From assembly GCA_037953625.1 (NCBI GenBank), contig CM075652.1, positions 78,149,501-78,213,500 of the forward strand: a stretch of DNA of 64,000 nucleotides, in the 5' to 3' direction. The first letter of the stretch is position 1. The number at the start of each line of letters is the position of its first letter. Positions 33,401 to 45,500 of the stretch are shown piece by piece. The translations under genes were made by a program, and so were the position numbers. The notes under the pieces are model-generated. The model saw only the letters and a list, made by a program, of their open reading frames with translations. It searched no databases and was not told the origin of the DNA. Source of the stretch: Crotalaria pallida. Its lineage: Eukaryota > Streptophyta > Magnoliopsida > Fabales > Fabaceae.

Positions 33401-36400
33401 AATTTAAAATCCATCTATAAGATTTACAATCGAGTAATGTGTCATATTGGTTTTTGACTATGTGGGCACCGGTCAAATTAGTTTATAAGATTATCGAAAT
33501 TTCAAATTAGTTCCGAAATAACAAAATATAAGTCACATTAGTCCCTGCCATAAGTGGTCAACAAATTCAGGGATTAGTTTGACTGATGCTCACGATCTTA
33601 GGGACTAATGACTGATAGTCAACATAGTCAACATCGTTCTGGTCATTCTGTTAGTCCATGTTAAGAACCACTAATAGTCATTAACGTCAGGGACTACCAT
33701 GACTCACGTTTTTCTATCTCAAGGGCCCATTTGAAATTTCGAAACTCTCAGGGATTAAATTGATCGGTGCTAACAAAGTCAGGAACTAATCTGACATATG
33801 ACTCAATTATAATTATACATTAGTGATTACTTGAATTGGAAAAACAATTAAAAATACACATTTCTCTACCTCTCGAAAATACACAAAACTACAATTTTAG
33901 TTTTTTTATTTTTTTATTTTAAACTATATTTGGTTCCTGTAATTACTTATGTAGATGGGCTTACCTAAAGTCTTAAGATTTCAATCTTATGAATAGAAAA
34001 TCAGGTGCAAGGAAAACTATGAACCTTTTAAACGAATCATTCTCCTCGCTTAACTTAGATAAACCACGTAAACGTGAAATATGTGATTTGTGAACTAATT
34101 ATTGATAACGTAAGTATTACCAAGTGACACATGTGACATTTTCAAATAGTTAAAAGGTTTTTTAAGATGTTTTGTAGTAGAATATGATTTTTTTTAATAA
34201 ACTAATCATTGATAATAAAATTATCACCTTATCATTTTACTAAGTGTTTCTTGGGGTCTAAAGTTGAATCACCCTTCCAAAGAAGAGAACCAGCACAAAG
34301 AAAGAAATTATGAAATGAATAGAACTCACAGTATCTTTCTTTCCATCACCAAAGGCTACCATTGTGGTGAACTCCCTATCTATGTTTGTAGCCGCCACAG
34401 TCATAATCCAAGGAGCAACATTTTCAACCGTCTTAAGGTCAGGACCATCATTCCCAGCAGAGCAAGACGTGAGAATCCCTCTCCTCATAGCATGGAACGC
34501 TCCAATGGCAATAGGGTCACTGAAAAACTCCCTAGGTGGACCCCCTATAGACACTGTTATCATACTGACACCATCAGCTATGGCCTCATCAAAACCAGCC
34601 AGCATATCCATGTCGCTGCAGACGGTTTCCCAACATACTTTGTACATGGCTATGCGGGCTGATGGGACACCGCCGCGCGCGGTGCCTCGACCAATGCCCT
34701 CCAGGCTAGCACCCTCCACTGGCACCCCAGCTGCCGTGGAGGATGTGTGAGTACCGTGGCCGTCTTCGTCAACTGGACTGACGTTTTCGATGCCGGGTTG
34801 GCCTACGTTGAAATATTTTGCTCCGATCACCTTGCTGTACATGTACATGCATGATAATTAAGATGGAGTCAACTTTGCATTAAAAGAAGGAATTGTCATC
34901 ATCATTAGTACTGGAATTTTTAGTGAGATTTTCGATTGTTTGCATGAAGTCATAATTATTATTTGTTGAACTTTTTTTAGTTTATCATTACAATGAAGAG
35001 TTTTTATTCCATGTTTCATATGTATTGTTCTTATACAACATCCAATACATAATTAATGTTATTTTTCTCATCACATTTCTTATCTATCATATTCTGTTTT
35101 TTACTTCCAATATCTTTCTCTTTCTTCAATAATGATTATATAGTGACATTATAATCTAAATACCCTAAATTCTTACATCATTTAATCATTTTTTAAAACT
35201 CATATTCTTAAAATACACTACTTATGAAACGGATGGAGTATTTGAAAACTCCAAATGCATTGCTCGTTGATAAATATAAAATGGACAAATTTTTATTTTG
35301 AAATGGTACTATTTTTTTTAAATAAAATGGTACTATTTTATACATCGGTACAAGTTGTATTTTTTTTAGTTAAGGTATTCTTCAATCCTATAATCAATGA
35401 ATTGATTTTTTTATATCTCTTTCAATAAGTATTATTCCAAAGATTTAACTTTTTTTTTTAATATTTAAAAGATTAAGTGAGTTAAGGACAAGGATCACTT
35501 GTCCCCAAGCCTGTTCCAAAGCATGTCCCCTCCACACAACTTTTAAAAAACTGAAAAGTATGATGGCATTTTTGTAATATTTAATAAGATTTGATTGGTT
35601 GGGGATAGGGAGTCAGGAAATTTAGAAACAAAGGATCCAAGTCCGTGAGTTAAGTCTGGAGAGTTCATCAAGGTCAAAGTCGACTTCTAAGCTCCATCAA
35701 ATACTTATGACTTATCCATCAAATAAATACTCATATCAACAATGAAATTTGAAATCACAAATATAATAATTGGGTTGAAATATGAGTCAATATTATCATG
35801 TTTCAATACAGAGTGGATGTGTTAGATTATATGATATCTAAATGTTATCCCATTTGTGTTGTACAAAGGGTTGCTCTTTTATTTCCGTGGTTAATAGTTA
35901 CGAATATGTATAACCAAAATTCATAACATTTGAACTATTTCTGTTGCAAATAAGTGGATGGATAGAAAAATACTTATTGCAGCCCGTGAAATTGGCTCCA
36001 GTAACACATTTGCCTTTCCAACTGCGTGGGGGAGGCCCATAGCCCTTATCATTGAAACTGGGGCAATCTAGCCCAATCCCTGATTAGAAGTTCCAAGATT
36101 AACTGCAAATAAACATCAAATAGATGAAGAACTTTTTATTTTTTTAGAGAAATATTTTATTTTGTACCTGTGTCTAACACACCAACAATGATATCACTCT
36201 CTACATTGGAGTGTCTGTTCACTTTTAGTGTCATTCCCAGAAAATCCCATGACCTTGTTGTGTGTAATTTATTGAATGTATTTGGAAACACAGATACCAC
36301 ATTCTCCTCCTCTGCACATAAAATTAAATACCAATCGATGAAAGAAGATATATGCAAAGTTGAGTATCAAGGAGAAGTAGTCATGTCTTAAAATAATGAG

Positions 36401-36938
36401 AAAATGGTGTCTGCGTAAATAGTGTAACGTTTTTTTTACATCGATATATCATCCACCATTTATGAATTAATAATAATTTATTTTTAAATAAAATTAATGC
36501 ATATGGATGGTGAATCATGCGTAAAAAAAAAAAGTTACACTGTGCATGTATATTAAACTCTAAAATAATTACTTTAAAACTTGTGTTTCAAAGTAAAATG
36601 TGGTACATAGGTACCTAGTAATTTCTCTGCTTCATGTGGCAAAAGTCGTGCAACAAATCCGTTGAAGCTTTTTCCATAGCTATGTATTCTGATTTCACTG
36701 GCTAACTGTTGGCTGTAGAAAAAAGAAAGAAAGAGCCATTGATTATGAATTAAGAAATGCTGATTATTTGTAATGACTAATGAATCACTCTATAGCTAGA
36801 ATTATAATCAAATGCTTTTCTGCTTAAGAATTGAGATTACTCTTACCTTCCAGTCACAGCTGCCAGCAAGTTGAGGTGGTGTCTTTTTGTGGCATAGGTT
36901 CTAGCCACTGGCATTTCTCCCATGTAAACAATGTAAGG
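30459..36938 (-). CDS. Subtilisin-like serine protease (subtilase, SBT family), first exon not found
   Basis: Ten minus-strand exons with GT-AG introns: 36938-36847, 36712-36615, 36311-36168, 36079-35974, 34834-34330, 32847-32747, 32654-32430, 32090-31982, 31896-31683, 31000-30459. They total 2136 nt, open throughout (711 aa). An I9 propeptide begins PYIVYMGEMPVA. The catalytic residues are Asp in VGVLDTG (about 109), His in DEDGHGTHTSS (about 171), oxyanion Asn in CSAGNDGP (about 275) and Ser in LSGTSMACPH (about 498). A PA-type insert lies between Asn and Ser, and a fibronectin-III-like tail ends the protein. Length fits a secreted plant subtilase of about 740 aa lacking only its signal peptide. 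Exon 1 normally carries that signal and ends just before PYIVYMG; no good candidate was seen up to 38 kb. Cucumisin/SBT4-like by motif. Without exon 1 the gene may be unsecreted or dead. Confidence 0.85.
33432..33805. mobile_element. TIR element in subtilase intron
   Basis: The left end (GAGTAATGTGTCATATTGG) and right end (reverse complement GAGTCATATGTCAGATTAG) are inverted, and further inside GGGCACCGGTCAAATTAG pairs with the reverse complement TTAGCACCGATCAATTTAA. The interior repeats GGGACTAAT-type motifs in both orientations. It is about 370 bp, non-coding and probably non-autonomous. Confidence 0.55.
36425..36540. mobile_element. MITE-like inverted repeat in subtilase intron
   Basis: GTAACGTTTTTTTTACATCG near 36423 pairs imperfectly with CGTAAAAAAAAAAAGTTAC near 36520. 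ATCATCCACCAT and ATGGTGAATCAT form the inner arms. It is related to 29262-29400. Confidence 0.55.
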
Positions 36939-39900
36939 CTGCATTTTTTAAATAAAAAATTTCATATCAAATAAAGTTGCTCAGCAATCACTATTACATA
37001 GTTATATAGGAGTTTTTTTTTTTACTAGCAACAACGATAACTTTGGGAAAATTATTGCCAAAGTTGTTTATATATGAATTGAGATAATTTCCATTCCATT
37101 TTTTTTTTTTTCAAATTTCTATATCTAATGTTATTATATTTTTCAAAACATTTTATAATTTAATGTTTTAACTTATCCCCAAATTATTCAAGGATTGGGA
37201 ATTTGTGTATTTTCATAAGAAATAGAAAGGATCTTTAACTCTTTATATATGCATCGAAGAATAAAAGGGTAGAATAAGAAGTTGTATTATTAGCACGAAA
37301 ATGGGAGTGGTTACTAGATGTTCAAAATGGCAGTTGTTAAACTGAAACTTTCAAACCATGTGTACCTTCCTTTCATGTTGATTTGATCCTTGTATCACTA
37401 TGGGCAAACAATAAAGACAGAAGACAACTAATAATGGCGAATTTTGTCGAATCTTCATTGAATTATTCGTTATCTAACACTCAGTTTTTGTGTAAAAGAA
37501 AAATAATGTACAAATGGTTAGATGGAAAGAGCTTTTTTAATTTATTATTGGCAGTTTATGTGTTGGTGTAAACATATATTGCTATGGCAAGGGTTTGAAA
37601 TTATGCAGCGATGTGAAAAGCATGGCATTTTGAGTTTTGAGTTTTGACTGTGGAAGCAACAAGGTCCTAGACTTAGTATTTGGTGGCTTGGATTTTGGAT
37701 CTTTTAATTAAGTCATGGCCATTGCCACGAGTTGTGTTAACTGATCAGTTCATTAGCATAAACGACCAAGAGACAATTGTACTATATTAAAATAGTAAAA
37801 TGTTCCCGAATAAGCATGCACAATGAATATTTCTATAGAAAAAAAATGATTAGAGACTTACAAAATGAGCCTACAAATCAACCTACACCATAAAATGAGT
37901 GACATGTGTCACTTGCCTAACATTGATTGGTTAAAATCAACCTACACCATAAAATGAGTGACATGTGTCACTTGTCTAACATTGATTGGTTAACAAGTGA
38001 CACATGTCACATTTTTATGGTGTAGATTCATTTTGTAGGCCTCTATATCATCACCTTTCTAGAATTATGTTTTATATTCGATAAATAATGATTTTTTTTA
38101 CTATAAAAAATAATAGAAAGAAAATTAGGGTAGTCGCAGTTGTGGAAAATATAATAAAATCTCGTCTTAAGTAATTATGTAAAGAGACAAAATGAGAGAC
38201 CAAAACCACAAACATTAAGCATCTAACAAGCATCTAATACCTGGCCTCTAAGCCATCGACCACATGTTATAAAGTGCCATTAATTTATATATAAACTAGT
38301 TGTAAGCCCATGCATTGCACGGGTTTGCACATATCTAATGTTTGTTTATTGATACTTAGTTAATAGTTAATTACTAAAGATTAAGTATAATATTGCTAGA
38401 GTTAAATAAACACTAATTAATTTGTAGACCTAACATGATTTATTGATATTTAAATGAGGGAATAAGTAAGTCAATATGAAGCACTTATTATACATATGTG
38501 ATTTAAGAAACTCAATTCAACACGGAAAACTATAACTGATATAAGACTATATATATGTGAAACTTGGAAAAGAAAGCATTCCTATCAATATTAGTTGCGT
38601 TCATATCAAGCAAAGGAACAAAGTTTGCCGCATAAAAAATAATCTTTTCCATAGATTATCAATAGGATGATTGTTAATTTTTACTTATAGAATAACTAAT
38701 ATAAAAGAGTGAAGGAAAGGCAAAAAAACTGGTTCATGAGCAAAACAATGAACAGTAAACGGTAACAGGTTTGTTCTCTCTCCGATGGTATATGCAAATT
38801 GGCAACAAAGAGTTTGTTGCTAATGTTGCTAATGTCAGCATCTATTTAGAATTCAATTGATAAACCTAATCAACAAACAATTAATTAATCTCTTGCATGA
38901 AAGCCACATTAAACTGATCCCAATATCATATCAAAATTTACACAAAAAAAAACTACTTTTTCAAATTTCTTTTTCATGTAACAAAAAGAATGAATATGAT
39001 AGATATAATTAGGTATTCAAAACTCATGAGAAGTATAATACAAATCATCCAATCCAATATAGATGAGTGCAAATATCAACAAAATTTGAGAAGGTCACTC
39101 TTAACAAATTAACACCCTTATCAAAAGCAATGTATGTATGATCCCATGATGAAGATGGTACATGACGTGCAATCCTTTTAGGCATATAATCAAACAATTG
39201 TACTGATCGTTGAAGTCTCCAAAATAGAGCACATTTCATAACATAATAAATTTAAAAATAAACAACTAAACCAAGCAATGGAAAAATGGAAGTGGAGAGA
39301 AGGGAAACAATGGAAAGTCTTGATAAATTGGGTTGTTACCAATAGGCTTTAAATGGAGAAGGCAAAAAAAAAAAAAAAAACAAAAACAAAAGGATCAAAC
39401 ACATAACGATTAAAAAGAAATTTAAAAAAAAAAAACAAAAACAAAAACGAAATTGGGTTGGTTGTTTTACTCAATAAATGTCAAGTTGATATCTTGCATG
39501 AAAACACATTAAACTGAAACCACTATTATCTATCAAGTACCAACTCTTATAATATGGTTGGATGCACATTGTATTTTCTCGAAATTGATTTTCGAAAACA
39601 AAAACTACTCATAGTTACTTTGCATTTAACGTGATTTTTCACACGAGACTAAACACATACCTAATGTTGCAAAACTTGATGAACATGGCATGATAATTAA
39701 GACTTAACTCTTTACCTTTTGTCCGTTGTAGTACTTATTGTCCAGGTAACAATTGAAAACAGTAAGCCGAAAAAATATCCAAGCAAACTCCGAAGAAAGT
39801 GGACAATGCATCATAATTAGAACAAAAAATAGCACCGTAGCAGGCATATAGATTTTCTTTAATTACGTGATGGCCGTGTTCTTGGTGGCAGTGAATTTTA

Positions 39901-40548
39901 AAAGAAACTACTGGGTGGTTTTAGTTAGATGGAGAGATAGAAAAAAAAAACATAACCACATGTAACTTGTAGTAACAGGAAAATAATTTTCAAATTTAAA
40001 AAGTCAATTTGAAATAGGAGTACAGATAAAACTCTGCCACTTGGATTCCTTTATTGAAGAGGATACTCCAACTTTCTTTACATGACATGTGGCAGCATAA
40101 AATTTCAGTATTTCATAACTTTTAATGTGGAGGTTCCATTTTGAAATGGGAGATTCTGGAGCCTCCATTGAGACAAGATTTTAAACTAAAAGGAAAGATT
40201 TAAAAATTTTAGGGTAAGCAGGGGTCCCCACCTACTTTTATGAAGCTCCGCCCCTGATAGGGCAGTCAAGAAAAACTATAGATAAAACAAGTAAGAATGA
40301 TCTAGTGATTAACGTCATTTTATCAATAAATATGATTTATGACAAAGCATTATGACATCGTTTGATCCATATAATCGACACTACCTAATGAAATTAAGGT
40401 TTGGTTATCATTATAAAAAATTGTTCAATTTCGATATTTAAATGATGGATCTCATACCTCAATACCCAAGAATTATGTCAACAAGAGCATAGATCAATTG
40501 ATGAGAAAAGTCTCGAGTTTGAGTATTTAAGAATACAGTTATGCTAAA
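36939..40548. other. AT-rich intergenic DNA upstream of the subtilase gene
   Basis: This should contain the subtilase first exon and promoter, but no signal-peptide frame ending at a GT donor was recognised. A foldback element lies at 37876-38040. TAAGCCCATGCATTGCACGG near 38310 is a motif frequent in plant repeats. A 64-codon minus-strand frame at 39045-39239 has no recognisable domain. Poly-A and A/C runs are at 39366-39450. Confidence 0.5.
37876..38040. mobile_element. Foldback element with 59-bp direct duplication
   Basis: A 59-bp unit beginning AATCAACCTACACCATAAAA occurs twice in a row (37876 and 37935) and once inverted (about 37993-38040, ACAAGTGACACATGTCAC...TTATGGTGTAG). The outer sequence CAAAATGAGCCTACA pairs with TTCATTTTGTAGGC. 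This is a MITE whose left arm was tandemly duplicated. Confidence 0.7.
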
Positions 40549-40557
40549 TATTTATTA

Positions 40558-41611
40558 GGGTTTTTATTTTGCCACCCCAAGGTCTATGGATGCTACCCCA
40601 TATGTATAAAATATACCTATTATGTCCTTTTTAAAAAAACAACTTTTAATACGGGTCGTAAGAGGTACTTACGACCTGAAGGTCGTAACACTCCCTTACG
40701 ACATTTTAAAAAACTAAGTTTTAACACGGGTCGTAAACAAGTGTTACGACCTAAGTTTTTTCACAAGTAGTAAATAAGTATTACGACTATAAAGTCGTAA
40801 TAGTCACATACGACCATGCTGATAAATGCTTAATTAAGTTGTTTCCTCCAAGCTATGTCCTTTTTGTTGACAGCCAAATCCTTGTCTTTCATTGAAAATT
40901 TTTATGTGTCATTGAACAGACTCCATGCAATGAGACCACAATGAACAATTGGCTCTTTATCTTTTGTGTTTTCTTCAGGAGCACAAGATTTTGTTTCCCC
41001 TTCAGCTGACTTACTCCACGGTTGCTTGTCACTTCTACTCTTAACATATTTGCAAGAATCAGTGAAAAACCATATCAGTATTCAGCAGAAAGTGAGGGCA
41101 ATAAGAAGTGGTTGTGGTGGCATAAGTAATTACTTAATAAAGTCCAATGTTAATTTCTATACCCTTACGTTAAGTGAGTTATGAACACACAGAAAAATGA
41201 AAAAACAGTTTATAAAAAGTGATTTTTGAAAGGTTGAGATTTCATGCAGTGACTGCAACAAATCCAAATCTGTTCTTAACCCTGTAAAAGGTTTCCTCAT
41301 TAAAAATTGCAGTGTTACAAAACTGGTTAAGGAGTTCAGCATAGTTATATCAAAACAGTCTAAAACCATAAATGCTTCATAGTCGTATGTGACTATTACG
41401 ACTTGTGAAAAAACTTAGGTCGTAACACTTGTTTACGACCCGTGTTAAAACTTAGTTTTTTAAAATGTTGTAAGGGAGTGCTACGACCTTCAGATCGTAA
41501 GTACCTCTTACGACCCGTATTAAAAGTTGTTTTTTTAAAAAGGACTTAATAGGTATATTTTATACATATGGGGTGACATCCATAGACCATGGGGTGGCAA
41601 AATAAAAACCC
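40558..41611. mobile_element. Non-autonomous Mutator-like element, long TIRs, 9-bp target duplication
   Basis: The termini GGGTTTTTATTTTGCC and GGCAAAATAAAAACCC are exact inverses, and the inverted repeats extend about 235-265 bp inward (40558 to about 40820; about 41377 to 41611) with few differences. They are flanked by TATTTATTA (40549-40557) and TACTTATTA (41612-41620), a 9-bp target duplication with one mismatch, as for Mutator-like elements. Each TIR holds several GGTCGTAAG/CTTACGACC hairpins. The left TIR has a roughly 24-bp extra segment near AGTAAATAAGTATTACGAC. The 550-bp interior has no transposase. It contains an exon-like piece after TTTTCTTCAG (near 40978), so capture of a gene fragment is possible. 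Confidence 0.85.
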
Positions 41612-41620
41612 TACTTATTA

Positions 41621-42564
41621 AGGAGAGCTTTGTCATCTACAATGGTCCTAACTAGCCCGAGCAAAATTGCCTTTAATAGATGAAGAATTCATGTGATTTA
41701 GATTTCTTTTTTAATAAAAATACTAATTAAAATATCTTACTTTGCCTATGCTATATCAATTCTAACATCTATTACTTCCTTCATTCAACTTTACATATCA
41801 TTTAAGATTTTATGCGCATAGATTAAAGCAGCCTATTTATCATTGAGGTTATGTCTCCGTCTTCACATTTTTTTTATGAAGCTTTTTTTTTTTTTTTATA
41901 TAGGCAAAGTATTTTTGATTTTTTTTTCGAGAATAGAAGAAGGATATTTAAATCCACCAAATGTTGACGCCCAGTATAAAACCCGGGACTTCCAACTCAC
42001 AAGCTTAAGACTTGGTACATGACCATGTGGGCTACATTCACTTGTCTTATGAAGCCTATTATTATAGAAAATATTTAAATATTAACTCGTTTTAGAGTAT
42101 AAATAAACAATAACTCTAATTTTTTAATATATATTCATACCGGTCCAACCTTCCAGCTTAAACGGTTAATACAATTGAACTTTATACACATACAAAGCTT
42201 ATTGATGTCCAGCTCGATTCTACCAACATTGAGTGGAATAGAAGAGAGTTGTAGGTGGCTCAGTCTTAGATCATCTAGCATAATTGCATAAAACATGTCA
42301 AAAAAATGAATGCAGTAGCCACTATGTGATGAATAACCTATGGAGGTGAAAAACAATACAATAGACGCATGTCCACTCACCCAATTTTAGATTTACATAG
42401 GATGGACTTCAGTACTGAAAGTCCTGCATCTTATAATGAATAGAAATATATTACATACACTCTAAATGGCTGAGTGGACTTTTAGTCTGATTAGATCCTA
42501 ATCTACAACTGCTATTCACATTTAAGGCAATTAAAATACAAAATTTATATGGATAAAAATGATG
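41621..42564. other. Intergenic DNA downstream of the WD40 gene
   Basis: AT-rich, with T-runs near 41870-41935. The part next to 42565 should contain the 3' UTR of the minus-strand WD40 gene. A stretch near 41975-42055 (AACCCGGGACTTCCAACTCA) resembles a repeat-derived tRNA-like remnant. No gene seen. Confidence 0.5.
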
Positions 42565-45500
42565 TTATCTCTTCCAGGCCCATTCCTTATCAATATCAGA
42601 GTAAACAATCTTCTGACAACGTACAACTCCACCAGCTCCTCCAAAGCACAACCATCTCTCACCACCCATGTTCATGTTCCATCTCACTCTATGCAATGCT
42701 ACCATTTTTGAAGGAAATACATCAGGTATGTTCCCAAAATCTGATTCTTCATTATCGACCCCAAGAGGACTTGTAGACACATCATCTCTGCAAACTAGAG
42801 CTTGGCTTTCTACTGGTTTTTTCTTGTTGCTATGAATCATTTTTTGTCTTTTGGGCTGTTCCGCAGAAGACAATGCCTCCTCAGATTCAGATTCCAAACC
42901 CAAACCATCACGATCACCGAGGGCTGCAACAAATAAGATATGACAAATATTCAGAGAAACAATGGTAGCTAATCAAATAAGTATCGCATCACAATTAGCA
43001 AGGCTGACCTAAAGTCTGAGAATCAGAATTAGAAGCTTTTGCCATATGATTATTTGCATTTTGTCTTATATTTGTTTTGGATAATAATTCCCGGAAAGAT
43101 TCAGCAGGACGTCGACTCCTTTCATATGACCTCCTCAACGGGAAAGGAGTGTTTGATTCTGGAGTATTGATAACGAGAGTTGATTCTTCGTCAGTCACCG
43201 ACCCACAGAGGATGGATGGGGCTCGATGATGTGAATGATGATGATCTGACTCCACTGCTTTACTTGTAAGCTGCATACATCAAAACAACGGTCAGTTTTT
43301 ATAATTCTTTGGGCGGGAGGGATTGGGACGTGTGCGAGTTCGTTTCAACGTATAAAGCATTGAAAGAATTAGAGCTATGAGCCATAAGATTGGGCTTTTG
43401 GTAGCATGCATGAGGTTATAGATTCAAGCCTCATTCCCACCATTGTACTCAAGAAAGAAAGGAGAAGAAAAATTACGGTCATAATTCATAATTCTAACAT
43501 AGGTGTGTTCATAGTTTAGTTTTAAGGCAAAAAACATCCGAACATAAAAAGTACTTGAGATTCAGTTTTTGATTAAAGTAACAGATATGATATTAAAAAT
43601 ATAAATTTAATTGTATAATTTGATATAGAAAGTTTGTATTTTAAATAGGAAAAAAATATATAAATACGATAGTAATCAAATCGAGATTTGTATCATGTAT
43701 CAGAAGATCGATTTTCTGAATCATGAATCAAATCCAATCTTGAATCGTAAAATACATAACTGATAATAAAAATAACATAAAATATATTTTATATAAATAC
43801 GTAATAGATATAAGCATTTTCAACTCAAAGGAATCATTGTTAATCAATAAACTAAAATAGAAACCTCCAAATTCAGGCCAAATTAACCATAATTAATCCA
43901 AAAAAAAAAAAAAAAAAAACCAACTCTGTTTAGCGTATAACCCGGTTTTTTGAGAAGCAAATCCAAATCAAATCGTGATTTCAGCAAGATGCAAACAGAT
44001 TTAAGATATGTCAAGAGATTTGTATCGGTAGAGGTTGGATTTGTATCGAATCAGGATACAAATCCGTAGATATAATAGGTACTAACTACCATGACGATGA
44101 ATTGTTCTACCATAAAGATAAACTAGCCAAATGAAAGGACTAACCAAACTTCAACCAATGATATACACAACAAAAATCACAAAATGGGCAAGTTAAGAGT
44201 ATAATAAATATATAAATGCAACATGTCAAAGACTTTATTATCATTAGAGATTTTAGAGTAAAATAAATATATAGGCTTAATAGCACTTTTGGTCCCTCAA
44301 TTTTATCAAATTGGCGAATTTAGCCCCACTTCTTTTCATTTGGCAAATTTAGTCCCTCGATTTTCAATTTGTAGCCAATTTCGTCCTTCGTTAAAAACCA
44401 AGGTAATGGTGCTTAGCTAACACCAAGAGACGTGTCAGCACCTGGTTGTCCTATGTAGAACTTTTTTTAATTAATTTAATGAAAAATCAAAAATTAATAA
44501 AAATAAGCCTTAATTGCACTTTTGGTCCCCCAATTTGATCAATTTGGCAAATTTAGTCCCCCTTCTTTTACTTTTACTTTTGACCAATTTAGTCGGACAA
44601 TTTTCAATTTGAGACCAATTTTAGTTGGAATTGGCTATTGATCTTCTCATACAATGATGGTTACATCCTCCAATTTGTATGCAACACTTTATCAAAACTT
44701 CAAATTAATTCCAAATTTGACATCTAAAACGCAAAATGAATATATATAAAATGAACAATTGCAATTGAAAATATAGATAAGTAGAGTTAGGATTCTCGTG
44801 AAAATTGTCGTATCAAAATCGATGTTAGAGAATGATTGGATTGAGTTTTTTATTATTTTCAATAATTTTTTGAATATTCTTTTAATTTTATTTATTTTTT
44901 AATTAAATTAATTGAATTAAATTTCAGCAAGGACCAATGAGAGGCTAACAAGTGTCCTAACATTAGCCACGTCTATACTATTAGTGGCCATTTGGATTAA
45001 AGGACGAAATTGACCACGAATTGAAAATTGAGAGACTAAATTGGCCAAAAGTAATAGAAGAGGGACTAAATTCGCCAAATTAATCAAATTGGAGGACCAC
45101 AAGTGCAATTAAGCCTTATTTTTATTAAATTTTAATTTTTTTCATTAAATTTCTTTTTATAAGCAATTTTTTTCATTAAAATAATTAAAAGAAATTCCAT
45201 GTAAGACAACCAGGTGCTGACACATGTCTTGGCGTTAGCGACATCAACACCGTTACCATCAATTTTAACGGAAGGACGAAATTGGCCACAAATTGGAAAT
45301 TAAGGGACTAAATTCGCCAAATTAATCAATTTGGCTTCATGCCGGGGAAATCAACTATGGAGGCAATATACTTACTGCGCCGGTTGATGGAGGAATACCG
45401 GAGGCAACAAAAGGATCTGCATATGGTTTTTATTGATCTGGAGAAAGCTTATGATAGAGTGCCTAGAGAGGTACTATGGAGGGCTCTCGAGAAGAAAGGG

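Noticed and set aside
34264..34750. Plus-strand frames of 128-132 codons in the subtilase region
   Set aside because: They lie antisense to subtilase exon 34330-34834, which has the catalytic His and Asn motifs.
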